From assembly GCF_000738675.1 (NCBI RefSeq), contig NZ_JPUX01000001.1, forward strand, positions 3,162,001-3,226,000: a stretch of DNA of 64,000 nucleotides. The letters are read 5' to 3'. The first letter of the stretch is position 1; every line of letters begins with the position of its first letter. Positions 20,765-29,887 of this stretch are shown piece after piece. The stretch is from Serratia nematodiphila DZ0503SBS1. GTDB taxonomy: Bacteria > Pseudomonadota > Gammaproteobacteria > Enterobacterales > Enterobacteriaceae. The position numbers and the translations under genes are program-made. Below the pieces are notes generated by a model. The model made no database searches and had not been told where the DNA came from. It saw only the letters and a list, made by a program, of their open reading frames with translations.

Positions 20765-21349
20765 ATGTTCGGCTACCGCTCTGCATCGCCAAAAGTACGC
20801 CTTACTACCGACCGGATGGTGGTCCGTTTAGTGCATGAACGGGATGCCTATCGTCTGGCGGATTATTATGCCGAGAACCGAGCCTTTCTCAAACCCTGGG
20901 AGCCGGTACGCGACGAAAGCCATTGTTATCCTTCCGGCTGGCAGGCGCGTCTGGGCATGATCGCTGAAATGCAAAAGCAGGGCAGCGCCTACTATTTTAT
21001 CCTGCTCGATCCAGAAGAGCAGGAAGTGCGCGGCGTGGCGAACTTCAGCAACGTGCTGCGCGGTTCGTTTCACGCCTGTTTCCTCGGTTATTCGCTGGGG
21101 GAGAAATGGCAGGGGCAGGGGCTGATGTTCGAAGCCTTGCAGTCCGCCATCCGCTATATGCTGCGCCAACAGCGCATGCACCGCATCATGGCCAACTATA
21201 TGCCGCACAACCAGCGCAGCGGCGCATTGCTGACGCGTCTGGGATTCGAACGCGAAGGTTACGCCAAGGATTACCTGCTGATCGACGGCCAGTGGCAAGA
21301 CCACGTTTTGACGGCATACACCAATAAAGAGTGGCTACCCCCACGTTGA
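20765..21349 (+). CDS. rimJ: Ribosomal protein S5-alanine N-acetyltransferase RimJ
   Basis: 194 residues, identical in length to E. coli RimJ. GNAT fold; it acetylates the N-terminal Ala of ribosomal protein S5 and assists 30S assembly. Motifs: [30 protein letters not shown], the acetyl-CoA loop region [19 protein letters not shown] choose ATG 20765 (MFGYRS) over an ATG six codons earlier because it matches the family start. Confidence 0.96.
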   Translation: MFGYRSASPKVRLTTDRMVVRLVHERDAYRLADYYAENRAFLKPWEPVRDESHCYPSGWQARLGMIAEMQKQGSAYYFILLDPEEQEVRGVANFSNVLRGSFHACFLGYSLGEKWQGQGLMFEALQSAIRYMLRQQRMHRIMANYMPHNQRSGALLTRLGFEREGYAKDYLLIDGQWQDHVLTAYTNKEWLPPR

Positions 21350-21358
21350 GGCCAAACG

Positions 21359-22006
21359 ATGAAATATGAATTGAACGCCAAAGAGGCCCGGGTCATCGGC
21401 TGCCTGTTGGAAAAACAGGTGACGACGCCGGACCAATACCCGCTTTCGCTGAATGCCATTACGCTGGCATGCAACCAAAAGACCAACCGTGAACCGGTGA
21501 TGGATCTGAGCGAAAGCGAGGTGCAGCAGCTGCTCGATCTGTTGCTGCGCAAACATTTCCTGCGCACCCTCAGCGGATTCGGCAACCGGGTAGTGAAGTA
21601 CGAGCAGCGGTTTTGCAATTCCGAATTTGGCCAGCTGAAACTTTCGCCCGCCGAACTGGCGGTGATTGCCACCTTACTGCTGCGCGGCGCGCAAACGCCC
21701 GGCGAGCTGCGCACCCGTACCAATCGGATGCACGAGTTCAGTGATGTCAGCGAGGTCGAACAGGTGTTGCAACAGCTGGCCACGCGAGAAGATGGCCCGT
21801 TCGTGGTGCGCCTGGCGCGTGAGCCGGGCAAGCGCGAAAGCCGATTCATGCATCTGTTCAGCGGCCAGATTGATGAAGCGCCGCCGGCGGCGTTCGAATC
21901 CGAGGACGACGGCGAACTGAGCGCCAGGGTTAGCGCATTGGAAAGCGAAGTGGCGGAACTGAAACGGCAGTTGCAACACCTGTTGGTGAGGGATGCGAAT
22001 GACTAA
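21359..22006 (+). CDS. yceH: UPF0502 (DUF480) protein YceH
   Basis: 215 residues. Two winged-helix-like DUF480 repeats ([46 protein letters not shown]), then a C-terminal coiled coil (about 175-215). Function unknown. It begins nine bases after rimJ and overlaps yceM by 8 bp, in the rimJ-yceH-yceM-murJ order of E. coli. Confidence 0.93.
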   Translation: MKYELNAKEARVIGCLLEKQVTTPDQYPLSLNAITLACNQKTNREPVMDLSESEVQQLLDLLLRKHFLRTLSGFGNRVVKYEQRFCNSEFGQLKLSPAELAVIATLLLRGAQTPGELRTRTNRMHEFSDVSEVEQVLQQLATREDGPFVVRLAREPGKRESRFMHLFSGQIDEAPPAAFESEDDGELSARVSALESEVAELKRQLQHLLVRDAND

Positions 22007-22919
22007 ATTGCGTGTAGGCGTGGTGGGATTGGGCAGTATCGCGCAGAAGGCTTACCTGCCAATCCTCGGCCAGGCGGCGGATTGGTCGCTGGTGGGCGGT
22101 TTTTCGCCCAATCAGCAAAAAGCGCAGCCGCTGTGCGATAGCTACCGCATGGCCTGTTTCTCCCGGCTGGACAGCCTGGCCGAACAGTGCGACGCGGTCT
22201 TTGTTCACAGCAGCACCGCCAGCCATTTTTCGGTAATAGGCGAGCTGCTGAACCGCGGCGTACACGTTTACGTCGATAAACCGCTGGCGGAGACGCTGGA
22301 GCAGGGCGAGCAGTTGCTTGAGCTGGCCGAGCGGCGAGGCAAAACGCTGATGGTGGGGTTCAACCGGCGTTTCGCGCCGCTTTACCGGCAGCTCAAGCAG
22401 CAAATGAACCAGCCGGCCTCCATTCGCATGGATAAACATCGGGCGGACAGCGTCGGCCCGCACGATCTGCGTTTTACCCTGTTGGATGATTACCTGCATG
22501 TGGTGGACACGGCGCTGTGGCTGGCGGGCGGCGGCGAGCAACTGCTGAGCGGCAGCGTGCGCACCAACGCCGCAGGCGAAATGCTGTACGCCGAGCATCA
22601 CTTCGCCTGCGGCGATACGCAGGTGACGACCAGCATGCATCGCCGCGGCGGCAGCCAGCGCGAAAGCGTGCAGGCGGTGACAGACGGCGCGCTGTATCAG
22701 TTGACCGATATGCGCCACTGGCTGCGTGAAGATGCGCAGGGCGAGTTGGAACAACCGGTGCCTGGCTGGCAAAGCACGCTGGTGCAACGCGGCTTCGACG
22801 GTGCGGTGCGGCATTTCCTTGATGCCGTCGCCAATCAGAGCGCGCCAGAAACCGGCGGCGAACAGGCGCTGCTTGCCCAGCGGGTGGTCGAGCGTTTGCT
22901 GCGGGATAACTCTATGTAA
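21999..22919 (+). CDS. yceM: Gfo/Idh/MocA-family oxidoreductase YceM (MviM)
   Basis: 306 residues. An NAD(P)-binding Rossmann domain at the N-terminus ([18 protein letters not shown]), the family motif VDKPLAE near residue 95, and a C-terminal substrate domain. Probably a sugar or polyol dehydrogenase; the substrate is unknown. The ATG at 21999 (MTKLRVG) fits the family better than one two codons earlier. It overlaps yceH, suggesting coupled translation, and precedes murJ. Confidence 0.93.
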   Translation: MTKLRVGVVGLGSIAQKAYLPILGQAADWSLVGGFSPNQQKAQPLCDSYRMACFSRLDSLAEQCDAVFVHSSTASHFSVIGELLNRGVHVYVDKPLAETLEQGEQLLELAERRGKTLMVGFNRRFAPLYRQLKQQMNQPASIRMDKHRADSVGPHDLRFTLLDDYLHVVDTALWLAGGGEQLLSGSVRTNAAGEMLYAEHHFACGDTQVTTSMHRRGGSQRESVQAVTDGALYQLTDMRHWLREDAQGELEQPVPGWQSTLVQRGFDGAVRHFLDAVANQSAPETGGEQALLAQRVVERLLRDNSM

Positions 22920-23025
22920 CATCTGGCGGTAGCTATTCTTTTCCGGATGCGTAAACTGAGCCGATTGTTTCACTGACGCCTGCTGTTGCAGGCGTTGATA
23001 TTTACGGTACCTATCAGACAACCAC

Positions 23026-24561
23026 ATGAACCTACTCAAATCCTTGGCTGCCGTCAGCTCGATGACGATGTTTTCGCGGGTGTTGGGCTTTGCCCGCGAT
23101 GCGATCGTCGCGCGGGTGTTCGGGGCCGGCATGGCAACGGACGCCTTCTTCGTGGCGTTCAAACTCCCGAATCTGTTACGCCGTATCTTTGCCGAAGGGG
23201 CATTTTCGCAGGCCTTCGTGCCGATCCTGGCCGAATACAAAAGCCAGCAGGGCGACGAGGCGACACGCACTTTTATCGCCTATGTCTCCGGGCTGCTGAC
23301 GCTGGTGCTGGCGGTGGTGACGGTGCTGGGGATGTTGGCCGCGCCCTGGGTTATCTATCTCACCGCGCCGGGCTTTACCGATACGCCCGACAAGTTTGCC
23401 CTGACGTCGGCGCTGCTGCGCATCACATTTCCCTATATTCTGTTGATCTCGCTGGCGTCGCTGGTGGGGGCGATCCTCAATACCTGGAACCGCTTCTCGA
23501 TCCCGGCCTTTGCGCCAACGCTGCTTAACGTCAGCATGATTGGCTTCGCGCTGTTCGCCGCGCCGTATTTCCACCCGCCGGTGCTGGCGCTGGCGTGGGC
23601 GGTGGTAGTGGGCGGCGTGCTGCAACTGGGTTACCAGCTGCCGCACCTGCGCAAGATCGGCATGCTGGTGCTGCCGCGCATCAAATTGGGCGATGCCGGA
23701 GTCTGGCGGGTAATGCGTCAGATGGGGCCGGCGATCCTTGGGGTGTCGGTCAGCCAAATCTCGCTGATCATCAATACTATCTTCGCATCGTTCCTGGTAT
23801 CCGGCTCGGTGTCCTGGATGTACTACGCCGACCGCCTGATGGAATTTCCTTCCGGCGTGTTGGGCGTGGCATTGGGCACCATCCTGCTGCCGTCGCTGGC
23901 CAAAAGCTTCTCGAGCGGCAACCACGATGAGTATTCGCGCCTGATGGATTGGGGGCTGCGCCTGTGCTTCCTGCTGGCGCTGCCGAGCGCCATCGCGCTG
24001 GGCATTTTGGCCAAACCGTTGACCGTCTCGCTGTTCCAGTACGGCAAGTTCAGCGCCTTTGACGCGGCGATGACGCAACGCGCGCTGGTGGCTTACTCGG
24101 TGGGGCTGATGGGGCTGATCGTGGTTAAAGTGCTGGCGCCGGGCTTCTATTCGCGGCAGAACATCAAAACGCCGGTCAAGATCGCTATCATCACGCTGAT
24201 CATGACGCAGGTGATGAACCTGGCGTTTATTGGTCCGCTGAAGCATGCCGGCCTGGCGTTGTCGATCGGCTTGGCGGCTTGCCTGAACGCCTCGCTGCTG
24301 TATTGGCAGCTGCGCAAGCAGAAGATCTTCCAGCCACAGCCGGGTTGGGCGCTGTTCCTCACTAAGCTGGTGATCGCCGTGCTGGCGATGTCGGCGGTGC
24401 TGATTGGCGTGATGTGGCTGATGCCGGCCTGGGATCAGGGCAATATGCTGGAACGTTTGCTGCGTTTGGCGGCGGTGGTGGTGGCCGGTGTCGTGGCCTA
24501 CTTTGGCGTGCTGGCCGGGTTGGGCTTCCGCCCGCGTGATTTTGCGCGCCGCGTCGCCTGA
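23026..24561 (+). CDS. murJ: Lipid II flippase MurJ
   Basis: 511 residues, about 14 membrane helices, MOP/MviN family. It flips lipid II across the inner membrane for peptidoglycan synthesis and is essential. The start [25 protein letters not shown] includes conserved Arg residues of helices 1-2; also [23 protein letters not shown] and [22 protein letters not shown] terminator follows directly. Confidence 0.97.
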   Translation: MNLLKSLAAVSSMTMFSRVLGFARDAIVARVFGAGMATDAFFVAFKLPNLLRRIFAEGAFSQAFVPILAEYKSQQGDEATRTFIAYVSGLLTLVLAVVTVLGMLAAPWVIYLTAPGFTDTPDKFALTSALLRITFPYILLISLASLVGAILNTWNRFSIPAFAPTLLNVSMIGFALFAAPYFHPPVLALAWAVVVGGVLQLGYQLPHLRKIGMLVLPRIKLGDAGVWRVMRQMGPAILGVSVSQISLIINTIFASFLVSGSVSWMYYADRLMEFPSGVLGVALGTILLPSLAKSFSSGNHDEYSRLMDWGLRLCFLLALPSAIALGILAKPLTVSLFQYGKFSAFDAAMTQRALVAYSVGLMGLIVVKVLAPGFYSRQNIKTPVKIAIITLIMTQVMNLAFIGPLKHAGLALSIGLAACLNASLLYWQLRKQKIFQPQPGWALFLTKLVIAVLAMSAVLIGVMWLMPAWDQGNMLERLLRLAAVVVAGVVAYFGVLAGLGFRPRDFARRVA

Positions 24562-24576
24562 GCCGAATGCAAGAAC

Positions 24577-24606
24577 AAAAAAAGGTCGCCTTGGCGACCT
24601 TTTTAC
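24577..24606. terminator. Bidirectional terminator between murJ and argS
   Basis: AAAGGTCGCC and GGCGACCTTT form a 10-bp stem (24581-24590, 24593-24602) with A and T runs on both sides. Confidence 0.9.
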
Positions 24607-24623
24607 TTTCCGCGCGGTGCGGC

Positions 24624-26354
24624 TTACATACGTTCGACGGTTTCGATACCCAGCGTATCCAGGCCGGTTTTCAGCGTTTTAGCGGTCAGCAGCGCCAGCT
24701 TCAGGCGGCTCTGACGGGTTTCTTCGCTGTCGGCGTTCAGGATCTGGCAGTGCTCGTAGAAGCCGGAGAACAAGCCGGCCAGATCATACAGGTAGCTGCA
24801 CATGACGTGAGGCGTGCCTTCACGTGCGACGGTGGTGAGCACCTCTTCGAACTGCAGCAGGCGGGTAGCCAGCGCAATTTCACGCTCTTCGGTCAGCGTC
24901 AGCGGCAGTGTCAGGCTGCTTTCGTCGATCCCGGCGCGCTTGAATACCGATGCCACACGGGTATAGGCGTATTGCATATAAGGCGCGGTATTGCCCTCGA
25001 AGGCCAGCATGTTGTCCCAGTCGAAGACATAGTCGGTGGTGCGGCTTTTCGACAGATCGGCGTATTTCACCGCGCCGATGCCGACCACGCGGGCCACGGT
25101 CTTCATTTCGTCTTGCGGCATATCCGGGTTTTTGCCGGCGATCAGCTGTTCGGCGCGTTCGATGGCTTCATCCAGCAGATCGGAGAGCTTCACCGTGCCG
25201 CCCGAGCGGGTTTTGAACGGCTTGCCGTCTTTGCCCAGCATCATGCCGAACATGTGGTGTTCCAGCGAGACGGACTCCGGCACATAACCGGCCTTGCGCA
25301 CGATGGTCCAGGCCTGCATCAGGTGCTGATGCTGACGGGAGTCGATGTAATACAGAACGCGGTTGGCGCCCAGAGTTTCGTAGCGATACTTGGCGCAGGC
25401 GATATCGGTGGTGGTGTAGAGGTAGCCGCCATCCTTTTTCTGGATGATGACGCCCATCGGGTCGCCGTCCTTGTTCTGGTATTCGTCGAGGAACACCACG
25501 GTGGCGCCTTCGCTTTCCACCGCCAGCCCTTTGGCTTTCAGATCGGCGACGATGCCCGGCAGCATCGCGTTATACAGGCTTTCGCCCATCACGTCGTCTT
25601 CGGTCAGCGTGACGTTCAGGCGGTTATAGGTCAGCTGGTTTTGCGCCATGGTGATGTCGACCAGCTTGCGCCACATTTTCAGGCAGTACTGATCGCCGCC
25701 CTGCAGCTTCACGACGTAAGCGCGCGCACGCTCGGCGAACTCGGCGTCTTCGTCGTAGTGTTTTTTGGCTTCGCGATAGAACTGTTCCAAATCGGACAGG
25801 CCCATATCGCTGGCGTTTTCGTTCTGCATTTTTTCCAGGTAGGCAATCAACATGCCGAACTGAGTGCCCCAGTCACCGACATGGTTGGCGCGAATCACTT
25901 TATGGCCCAAAAACTCCTGGGTACGCGCCGCGGCGTCGCCGATGATGGTGGAGCGCAGGTGGCCGACGTGCATCTCTTTCGCCACGTTCGGTGCGGAGTA
26001 GTCGATAACGATGGTTTGGGGCTCAACCGGCGCAATGCCCAGCTTCGGTGCGTTCAGCACCTGATCGGCCTGGCGGGCGACCCAATCGCTGTTCAGGAAA
26101 ATGTTGATAAAGCCGGGACCGGCGATTTCCACTTTACCGGCGACGTCGCCGAGATCCAGCAGTTGCACCACTTTTTCCGCCAGCTGACGGGGCGGCATGC
26201 CCAGCTTTTTGGCGACTGACATCACGCCGTTGGCCTGGTAATCACCAAACTGCGCCTTGGCGGAAGGGCGGACCTGCGCTTCGCAATCGGCTGGCGCGCC
26301 AGCGGCGATCAGCGCCTGGCTGACTTTATCTGAAAGAAGAACCTGAATATTCAC
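24624..26354 (-). CDS. argS: Arginyl-tRNA synthetase ArgS
   Basis: 576 residues, class I. The N-terminal Add1 tRNA-binding domain spans about 1-115; the HIGH-type motif is [19 protein letters not shown] near residue 125; the KMSK region is modified ([15 protein letters not shown]), as is usual for ArgRS; the C-terminal all-helical domain binds the anticodon. It charges tRNA-Arg. Its long upstream region holds a small ORF on the same strand. Confidence 0.98.
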   Translation of the reverse strand: MNIQVLLSDKVSQALIAAGAPADCEAQVRPSAKAQFGDYQANGVMSVAKKLGMPPRQLAEKVVQLLDLGDVAGKVEIAGPGFINIFLNSDWVARQADQVLNAPKLGIAPVEPQTIVIDYSAPNVAKEMHVGHLRSTIIGDAAARTQEFLGHKVIRANHVGDWGTQFGMLIAYLEKMQNENASDMGLSDLEQFYREAKKHYDEDAEFAERARAYVVKLQGGDQYCLKMWRKLVDITMAQNQLTYNRLNVTLTEDDVMGESLYNAMLPGIVADLKAKGLAVESEGATVVFLDEYQNKDGDPMGVIIQKKDGGYLYTTTDIACAKYRYETLGANRVLYYIDSRQHQHLMQAWTIVRKAGYVPESVSLEHHMFGMMLGKDGKPFKTRSGGTVKLSDLLDEAIERAEQLIAGKNPDMPQDEMKTVARVVGIGAVKYADLSKSRTTDYVFDWDNMLAFEGNTAPYMQYAYTRVASVFKRAGIDESSLTLPLTLTEEREIALATRLLQFEEVLTTVAREGTPHVMCSYLYDLAGLFSGFYEHCQILNADSEETRQSRLKLALLTAKTLKTGLDTLGIETVERM

Positions 26355-27184
26355 CGGGTTACCTTAATGACGAACGAGGGGCTGAAGCCAGCCCCTGCGG
26401 GATTCAACGGTGGCGGGCGCGATGTGCGACCGCCACAAAACAGCCTGTAATTGTAACCGATCTGACGGAGCCCGTCAGCAGTTGGCGCGGCCGCTGCGAT
26501 GAAACAGTTGTCGAGGGCGGCGCGTTGATTGCCGGAAGGTGAAAGCAGAATGATCTGAACAGAATGTACGAAGGGGAGAGTTGCGAAGCTAGCGCTTTTT
26601 ATTGCGGCGACCGGCATCCAGCGTGTTGGCGCTGCGTGATTTGAAATGACGGTAGATGGCGTATACGGCGATAATTATCAACACCAAGGATATCGTCAGC
26701 AATAACATAATGATCATCTCGAATTTAAATTTCCTCCAAAGTAGCTGAGTTGTCTTGGTGAATCAATTGCCCGGGGGTAAATTAAGATAATCCTTAGTTT
26801 CACATCAATTAGTGGGGTTTATTGTCTTCTTTTACAATAGGTTGTGCTTATGGTTTTATGTGGTTTCGATAAGTGGATCAGGTTTGATTAAACCAGACTA
26901 TTCAATCGAGTTGCCCAATGGACTGCAGAGAGTTTTGTGCAAAATAACTTAAATCATAGCGTCATGAAGAAAAGGTATAATGGCTTGCGAAAAATCTTAT
27001 TTTTTATTTTTCTGTTGCTTTAATAAGCTGTCATCTTAATAAGGGACTGGTTTTTTTATTCTCCCCGTCCGCAACCAAAAATCATTCTGAACTGCCGCCG
27101 AAAAACGTCGTAACGGTGGCGAGCACTGCCGCCACCGTGTAAATTACCGCGTTTAACTTTGCGCTCCGTTGTTTTGAGGTTTCT
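26355..27184. other. 830-bp argS-yecM gap
   Basis: Contains the small ORF 26589-26717 on the reverse strand and then a very AT-rich 450 bp (about 26730-27060) with many runs of A and T. A TATAAT at 26976-26981 is a candidate -10 element without a good -35. A short inverted repeat GGTTTGATTAAACC sits near 26880-26893. No other ORF that I can support. Confidence 0.5.
26589..26717 (-). CDS. Predicted 42-residue single-helix membrane peptide
   Basis: Reverse-strand ORF encoding MIIMLLLTISLVLIIIAVYA, then a basic tail with IYRHFKSRSANTLDAG and ending NKKR. It has one strong membrane helix (about 3-21) and a positively charged end, predicting N-out/C-in topology. GGAGGAAA precedes it; the spacing to the first ATG is long (about 15 nt), so the ATG three codons later, with GAG nine bases before it, may be the real start. 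It lies on the argS strand, 234 bp upstream of argS. I do not recognise the family; its composition matches known small inner-membrane proteins. Confidence 0.6.
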   Translation of the reverse strand: MIIMLLLTISLVLIIIAVYAIYRHFKSRSANTLDAGRRNKKR

Positions 27185-27751
27185 ATGACCACTCCCTTGC
27201 AGGCCATTGCCGAGCTTGACGATCTGAAGCTCGATTTGCCGCGTTTCGAGCAGGCGCTGCATCAATTTGCCGCCAAATTGCGGCTTGATCTGGCCGCGTT
27301 CACCGCCGATCACATCTCCCTGCGCTGTCACCAGAATGCCACCGCCGAACGTTGGCGCCAGGGGCTGATGCAGTGCGGGACACTGCTATCCGAATCGATG
27401 ATCAACGGGCGGCCTATCTGTCTGTTCGATTTGTCTCAGCCGCTGGCCGTAGGGCCGTGGCGGATAGACTGCATCGAGCTGCCGTATCCTGGGGAGAAAT
27501 GCTATCCGCACGAAGGCTGGGAACACGTCGAATTAGTGCTCAGTGGTGATCCTCAGACGCTGTACGCTCGGGCGTTGAGCCACCTTGCCGATGAGGCATT
27601 GTTGGCGCCGGGGATCAAGCTGAAGCAAAGCTCGCCAAAAGGCGAGGGCGAGCGGCTACCGAACCCGACGCTGGCCATCACCGACGGAACGGTCACGATC
27701 AAGTTTCATCCGTATTCCATTCGAGACATCGTCGCCAGCGAACAAGGTTAG
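27185..27751 (+). CDS. yecM: VOC-superfamily protein YecM
   Basis: 188 residues, as in E. coli YecM. A glyoxalase-like VOC fold with ADHISLRCHQNATAERWR, NGRPICLFDL, GWEHVELVL and LPNPTLAITDG; His and Glu residues sit in the usual metal positions, so a metal-dependent enzyme is likely, with substrate unknown. Its stop overlaps the stop of the convergent aminotransferase gene by 4 bp. Confidence 0.94.
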   Translation: MTTPLQAIAELDDLKLDLPRFEQALHQFAAKLRLDLAAFTADHISLRCHQNATAERWRQGLMQCGTLLSESMINGRPICLFDLSQPLAVGPWRIDCIELPYPGEKCYPHEGWEHVELVLSGDPQTLYARALSHLADEALLAPGIKLKQSSPKGEGERLPNPTLAITDGTVTIKFHPYSIRDIVASEQG

Positions 27752-28896
27752 CCAGGCAGCGCCGCACAGGCTCGCGCCATGCGATCGAGCGCTTCATCGA
27801 GCAGGGCCCATCGGCAACCAAAATTAAGCCGTACAAAGCGCCGATCGCCGAAGTCCAAGCCGGCGCTTAACCCAACGCCCGCACGTTCGAAGAACTGATG
27901 CGGGTTATCTACCGGCAGCGCGCTGCAGTCTATCCAGGCCAGGTAGGTGGCCTCGACGGGCAGCAACGTCAATCCCGGCATGGCGTTGATACGCTTTGTC
28001 AGACGATCGCGATTGGCGCGCAGATAAATCAACTGCTCATCCAGCCAGGGTTGTCCGTATTGATAAGCCGCCTGCGCCGCCACCAGCGCCAACAGATTGA
28101 CCTCCGGCACGATGCCGCTGCGCGCGCGTTTCAGCTTTTGTCGCAATGCTTCGTTGGGAACGATCGCCATTGAGGCGCCGAGCCCGGCGAGATTAAACGT
28201 CTTTGACGGTGACATCAGCGTCACGCTGCGTTGGGCCGCGTCTTCATTCAGGGTGGCGAAGGGGATATGCCGCGCGCCGGGCTCAAGCAGCAGTTCGCAG
28301 TGGATTTCATCCGAACAGACGATTAAATCGTGTTCGCGAGCGAACTGATGGTGCTGCAACAACTCCTCTCGGCGATACACGGTGCCACCGGGGTTCTGCG
28401 GGTTGCACAGCAACAGGAGTTTTTCGTTGCCGTTGAGCTGATCATGCGTCGAGGAAAAATCCAGTCCCCAACGTTGGTTGACCGCTGTTAGCGATACCGG
28501 AAGGTGTTTACGCCCGGCGAATTTGGCCGCTTTGCGAAACGGCGGATAAATGAGCGAGGGGGCCAGCGTGCTCTGATGTTCTTCGGTGCAGGCCCGCACG
28601 CACAGGTTCAGGCCACACACCAGGCCAGGCAGGAAAATGATCCATTCAGGCTTGATGTGCCAATCGTAGCGCTCTACCATGCGGCGGATAAAAACCTCAA
28701 TAAGATCAGGGGATTGGTGGGTGTAGCCGAATACGCCGTGTGCTACGCGGCGCTGCAAGGCTTCGATCACCGCCGGCGGTGAGGTGAAATCGCTGTCGGC
28801 GACCCACAGCGGGATGATGTCGCTGCCGCGATATTTATCCCACTTAACGCTGTCACTGTGACTGCGGTCTACCCATTGATCAAAATTGAATGCCAT
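27748..28896 (-). CDS. MalY/PatB-type PLP-dependent cystathionine beta-lyase or aminotransferase
   Basis: 382 residues, fold type I PLP enzyme. The start MAFNFDQWVDRSHSDSVKW and PLWVADSDF are typical of MalY/PatB; NPQNPGGTVY binds the cofactor phosphate region; the Schiff-base Lys is in SPSKTFNLAG (about residue 236); RLNFGCR holds the carboxylate-binding Arg. It likely cleaves C-S bonds of cystathionine or related amino acids. It diverges from cutC and sits between yecM and cutC, which are adjacent in E. coli, so it is an extra gene here. An ATG 34 codons earlier is unlikely because it would overlap the cutC start region. Confidence 0.9.
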   Translation of the reverse strand: MAFNFDQWVDRSHSDSVKWDKYRGSDIIPLWVADSDFTSPPAVIEALQRRVAHGVFGYTHQSPDLIEVFIRRMVERYDWHIKPEWIIFLPGLVCGLNLCVRACTEEHQSTLAPSLIYPPFRKAAKFAGRKHLPVSLTAVNQRWGLDFSSTHDQLNGNEKLLLLCNPQNPGGTVYRREELLQHHQFAREHDLIVCSDEIHCELLLEPGARHIPFATLNEDAAQRSVTLMSPSKTFNLAGLGASMAIVPNEALRQKLKRARSGIVPEVNLLALVAAQAAYQYGQPWLDEQLIYLRANRDRLTKRINAMPGLTLLPVEATYLAWIDCSALPVDNPHQFFERAGVGLSAGLDFGDRRFVRLNFGCRWALLDEALDRMARACAALPG

Positions 28897-28997
28897 AGTG
28901 ATAACCCTGAGCCGGTTTATGCCTATGCATGAGCCTACGTGAGAAATGAAGAAATGAACAATTGCCGCCGTATGTTGGCCGTTATCTGGGGGTGACA

Positions 28998-29756
28998 ATG
29001 ATAAAACTGGAAGTTTGTTGCTTTAGCGTCGACTGTGCGCTGACGGCCGAACGGGCGGGCGCCGATCGCATCGAGTTGTGCGCCAGCCAGAGCGAAGGGG
29101 GATTGACGCCGAGCTATGGCACGCTGCGTCTGGCGCGTGAGCGGGTTGCGATCCCGGTGCATCCGATCGTTCGCCCGCGCGGTGGCGATTTCTGCTACGG
29201 CGCGGTGGATTTCGAAGTGATCAAACAAGATATCCGCCAAATTCGCGAGATGGGGTTCCCCGGCGTGGTGGTTGGCATGCTGGACGACGAAGGGCACATC
29301 GATCTGCCGCGCATGCGCGAAGTGATGAGGCTGTGCGAAGGCATGGCGGTGACGTTCCATCGCGCGTTCGATATGTGCCAGAATCCGATGGTGGCGCTGG
29401 AGCAACTGACCGAGCTGGGTGTGGCGCGCATTCTGACCTCCGGCCAGCAGCAGAGCGCCGAACTTGGCCTGCCGTTGCTGCGCGATTTGCGCCAGGCCAG
29501 CCAAGGCCCGGTGATCATGGCGGGTGCCGGCGTGCGCCTCAGCAATCTGCATAAGTTTGTCGATATCGGCCTGCATGAACTGCACAGCTCTTCCGGCCAT
29601 CTGGTGCCGTCGACCATGCGTTATCGCAAGGCGGGCGTCACCATGTGTTCCGATAACGAATTTGACGAATTTAGCCATTATTGCGTGGATGGCGAAATGG
29701 TGGAGGCGATGAAAAACGCGCTGGCCTTGGTTGATCCTCTGGCGCAAAGCGCATAA
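28998..29756 (+). CDS. cutC: CutC family protein
   Basis: 252 residues, TIM-barrel CutC family: [67 protein letters not shown]. It was first linked to copper tolerance in E. coli, but the effect is disputed and may act through an sRNA; biochemical function is unsettled. The ATG at 28998 (MIKLEVCC) aligns with the family. Confidence 0.94.
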   Translation: MIKLEVCCFSVDCALTAERAGADRIELCASQSEGGLTPSYGTLRLARERVAIPVHPIVRPRGGDFCYGAVDFEVIKQDIRQIREMGFPGVVVGMLDDEGHIDLPRMREVMRLCEGMAVTFHRAFDMCQNPMVALEQLTELGVARILTSGQQQSAELGLPLLRDLRQASQGPVIMAGAGVRLSNLHKFVDIGLHELHSSSGHLVPSTMRYRKAGVTMCSDNEFDEFSHYCVDGEMVEAMKNALALVDPLAQSA

Positions 29757-29843
29757 ACACGCAGTTAGCCGCGTTTGACAACCGGTTTCCGGGCCGTAAG
29801 ACCCCTTTGCGTGTCACTGAGCCCTCGGCGATCACGCAAGTAC

Positions 29844-29877
29844 CAGGCCCCGGCGTTTTGCCGGGGCTTTTTTTATG
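29844..29877 (+). repeat. 34-bp direct repeat, left copy; also terminator of cutC
   Basis: An exact 34-base match to 31805-31838. It is a rho-independent terminator: GCCCCGGC pairs with GCCGGGGC around TTTT, then seven T. It stands about 90 bp after cutC and just beyond the 3' end of the tailspike-like gene. Confidence 0.9.
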
Positions 29878-29887
29878 CCGCGAGAGA

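Noticed and set aside
24567..26219. 550-codon open frame antisense to argS
   Set aside because: Opposite strand of an essential conserved gene, no ribosome site and no recognisable domain.
29757..29843. A small RNA gene ending at the left 34-bp repeat
   Set aside because: The terminator is sufficiently explained by cutC, and no promoter was visible between cutC and the hairpin.
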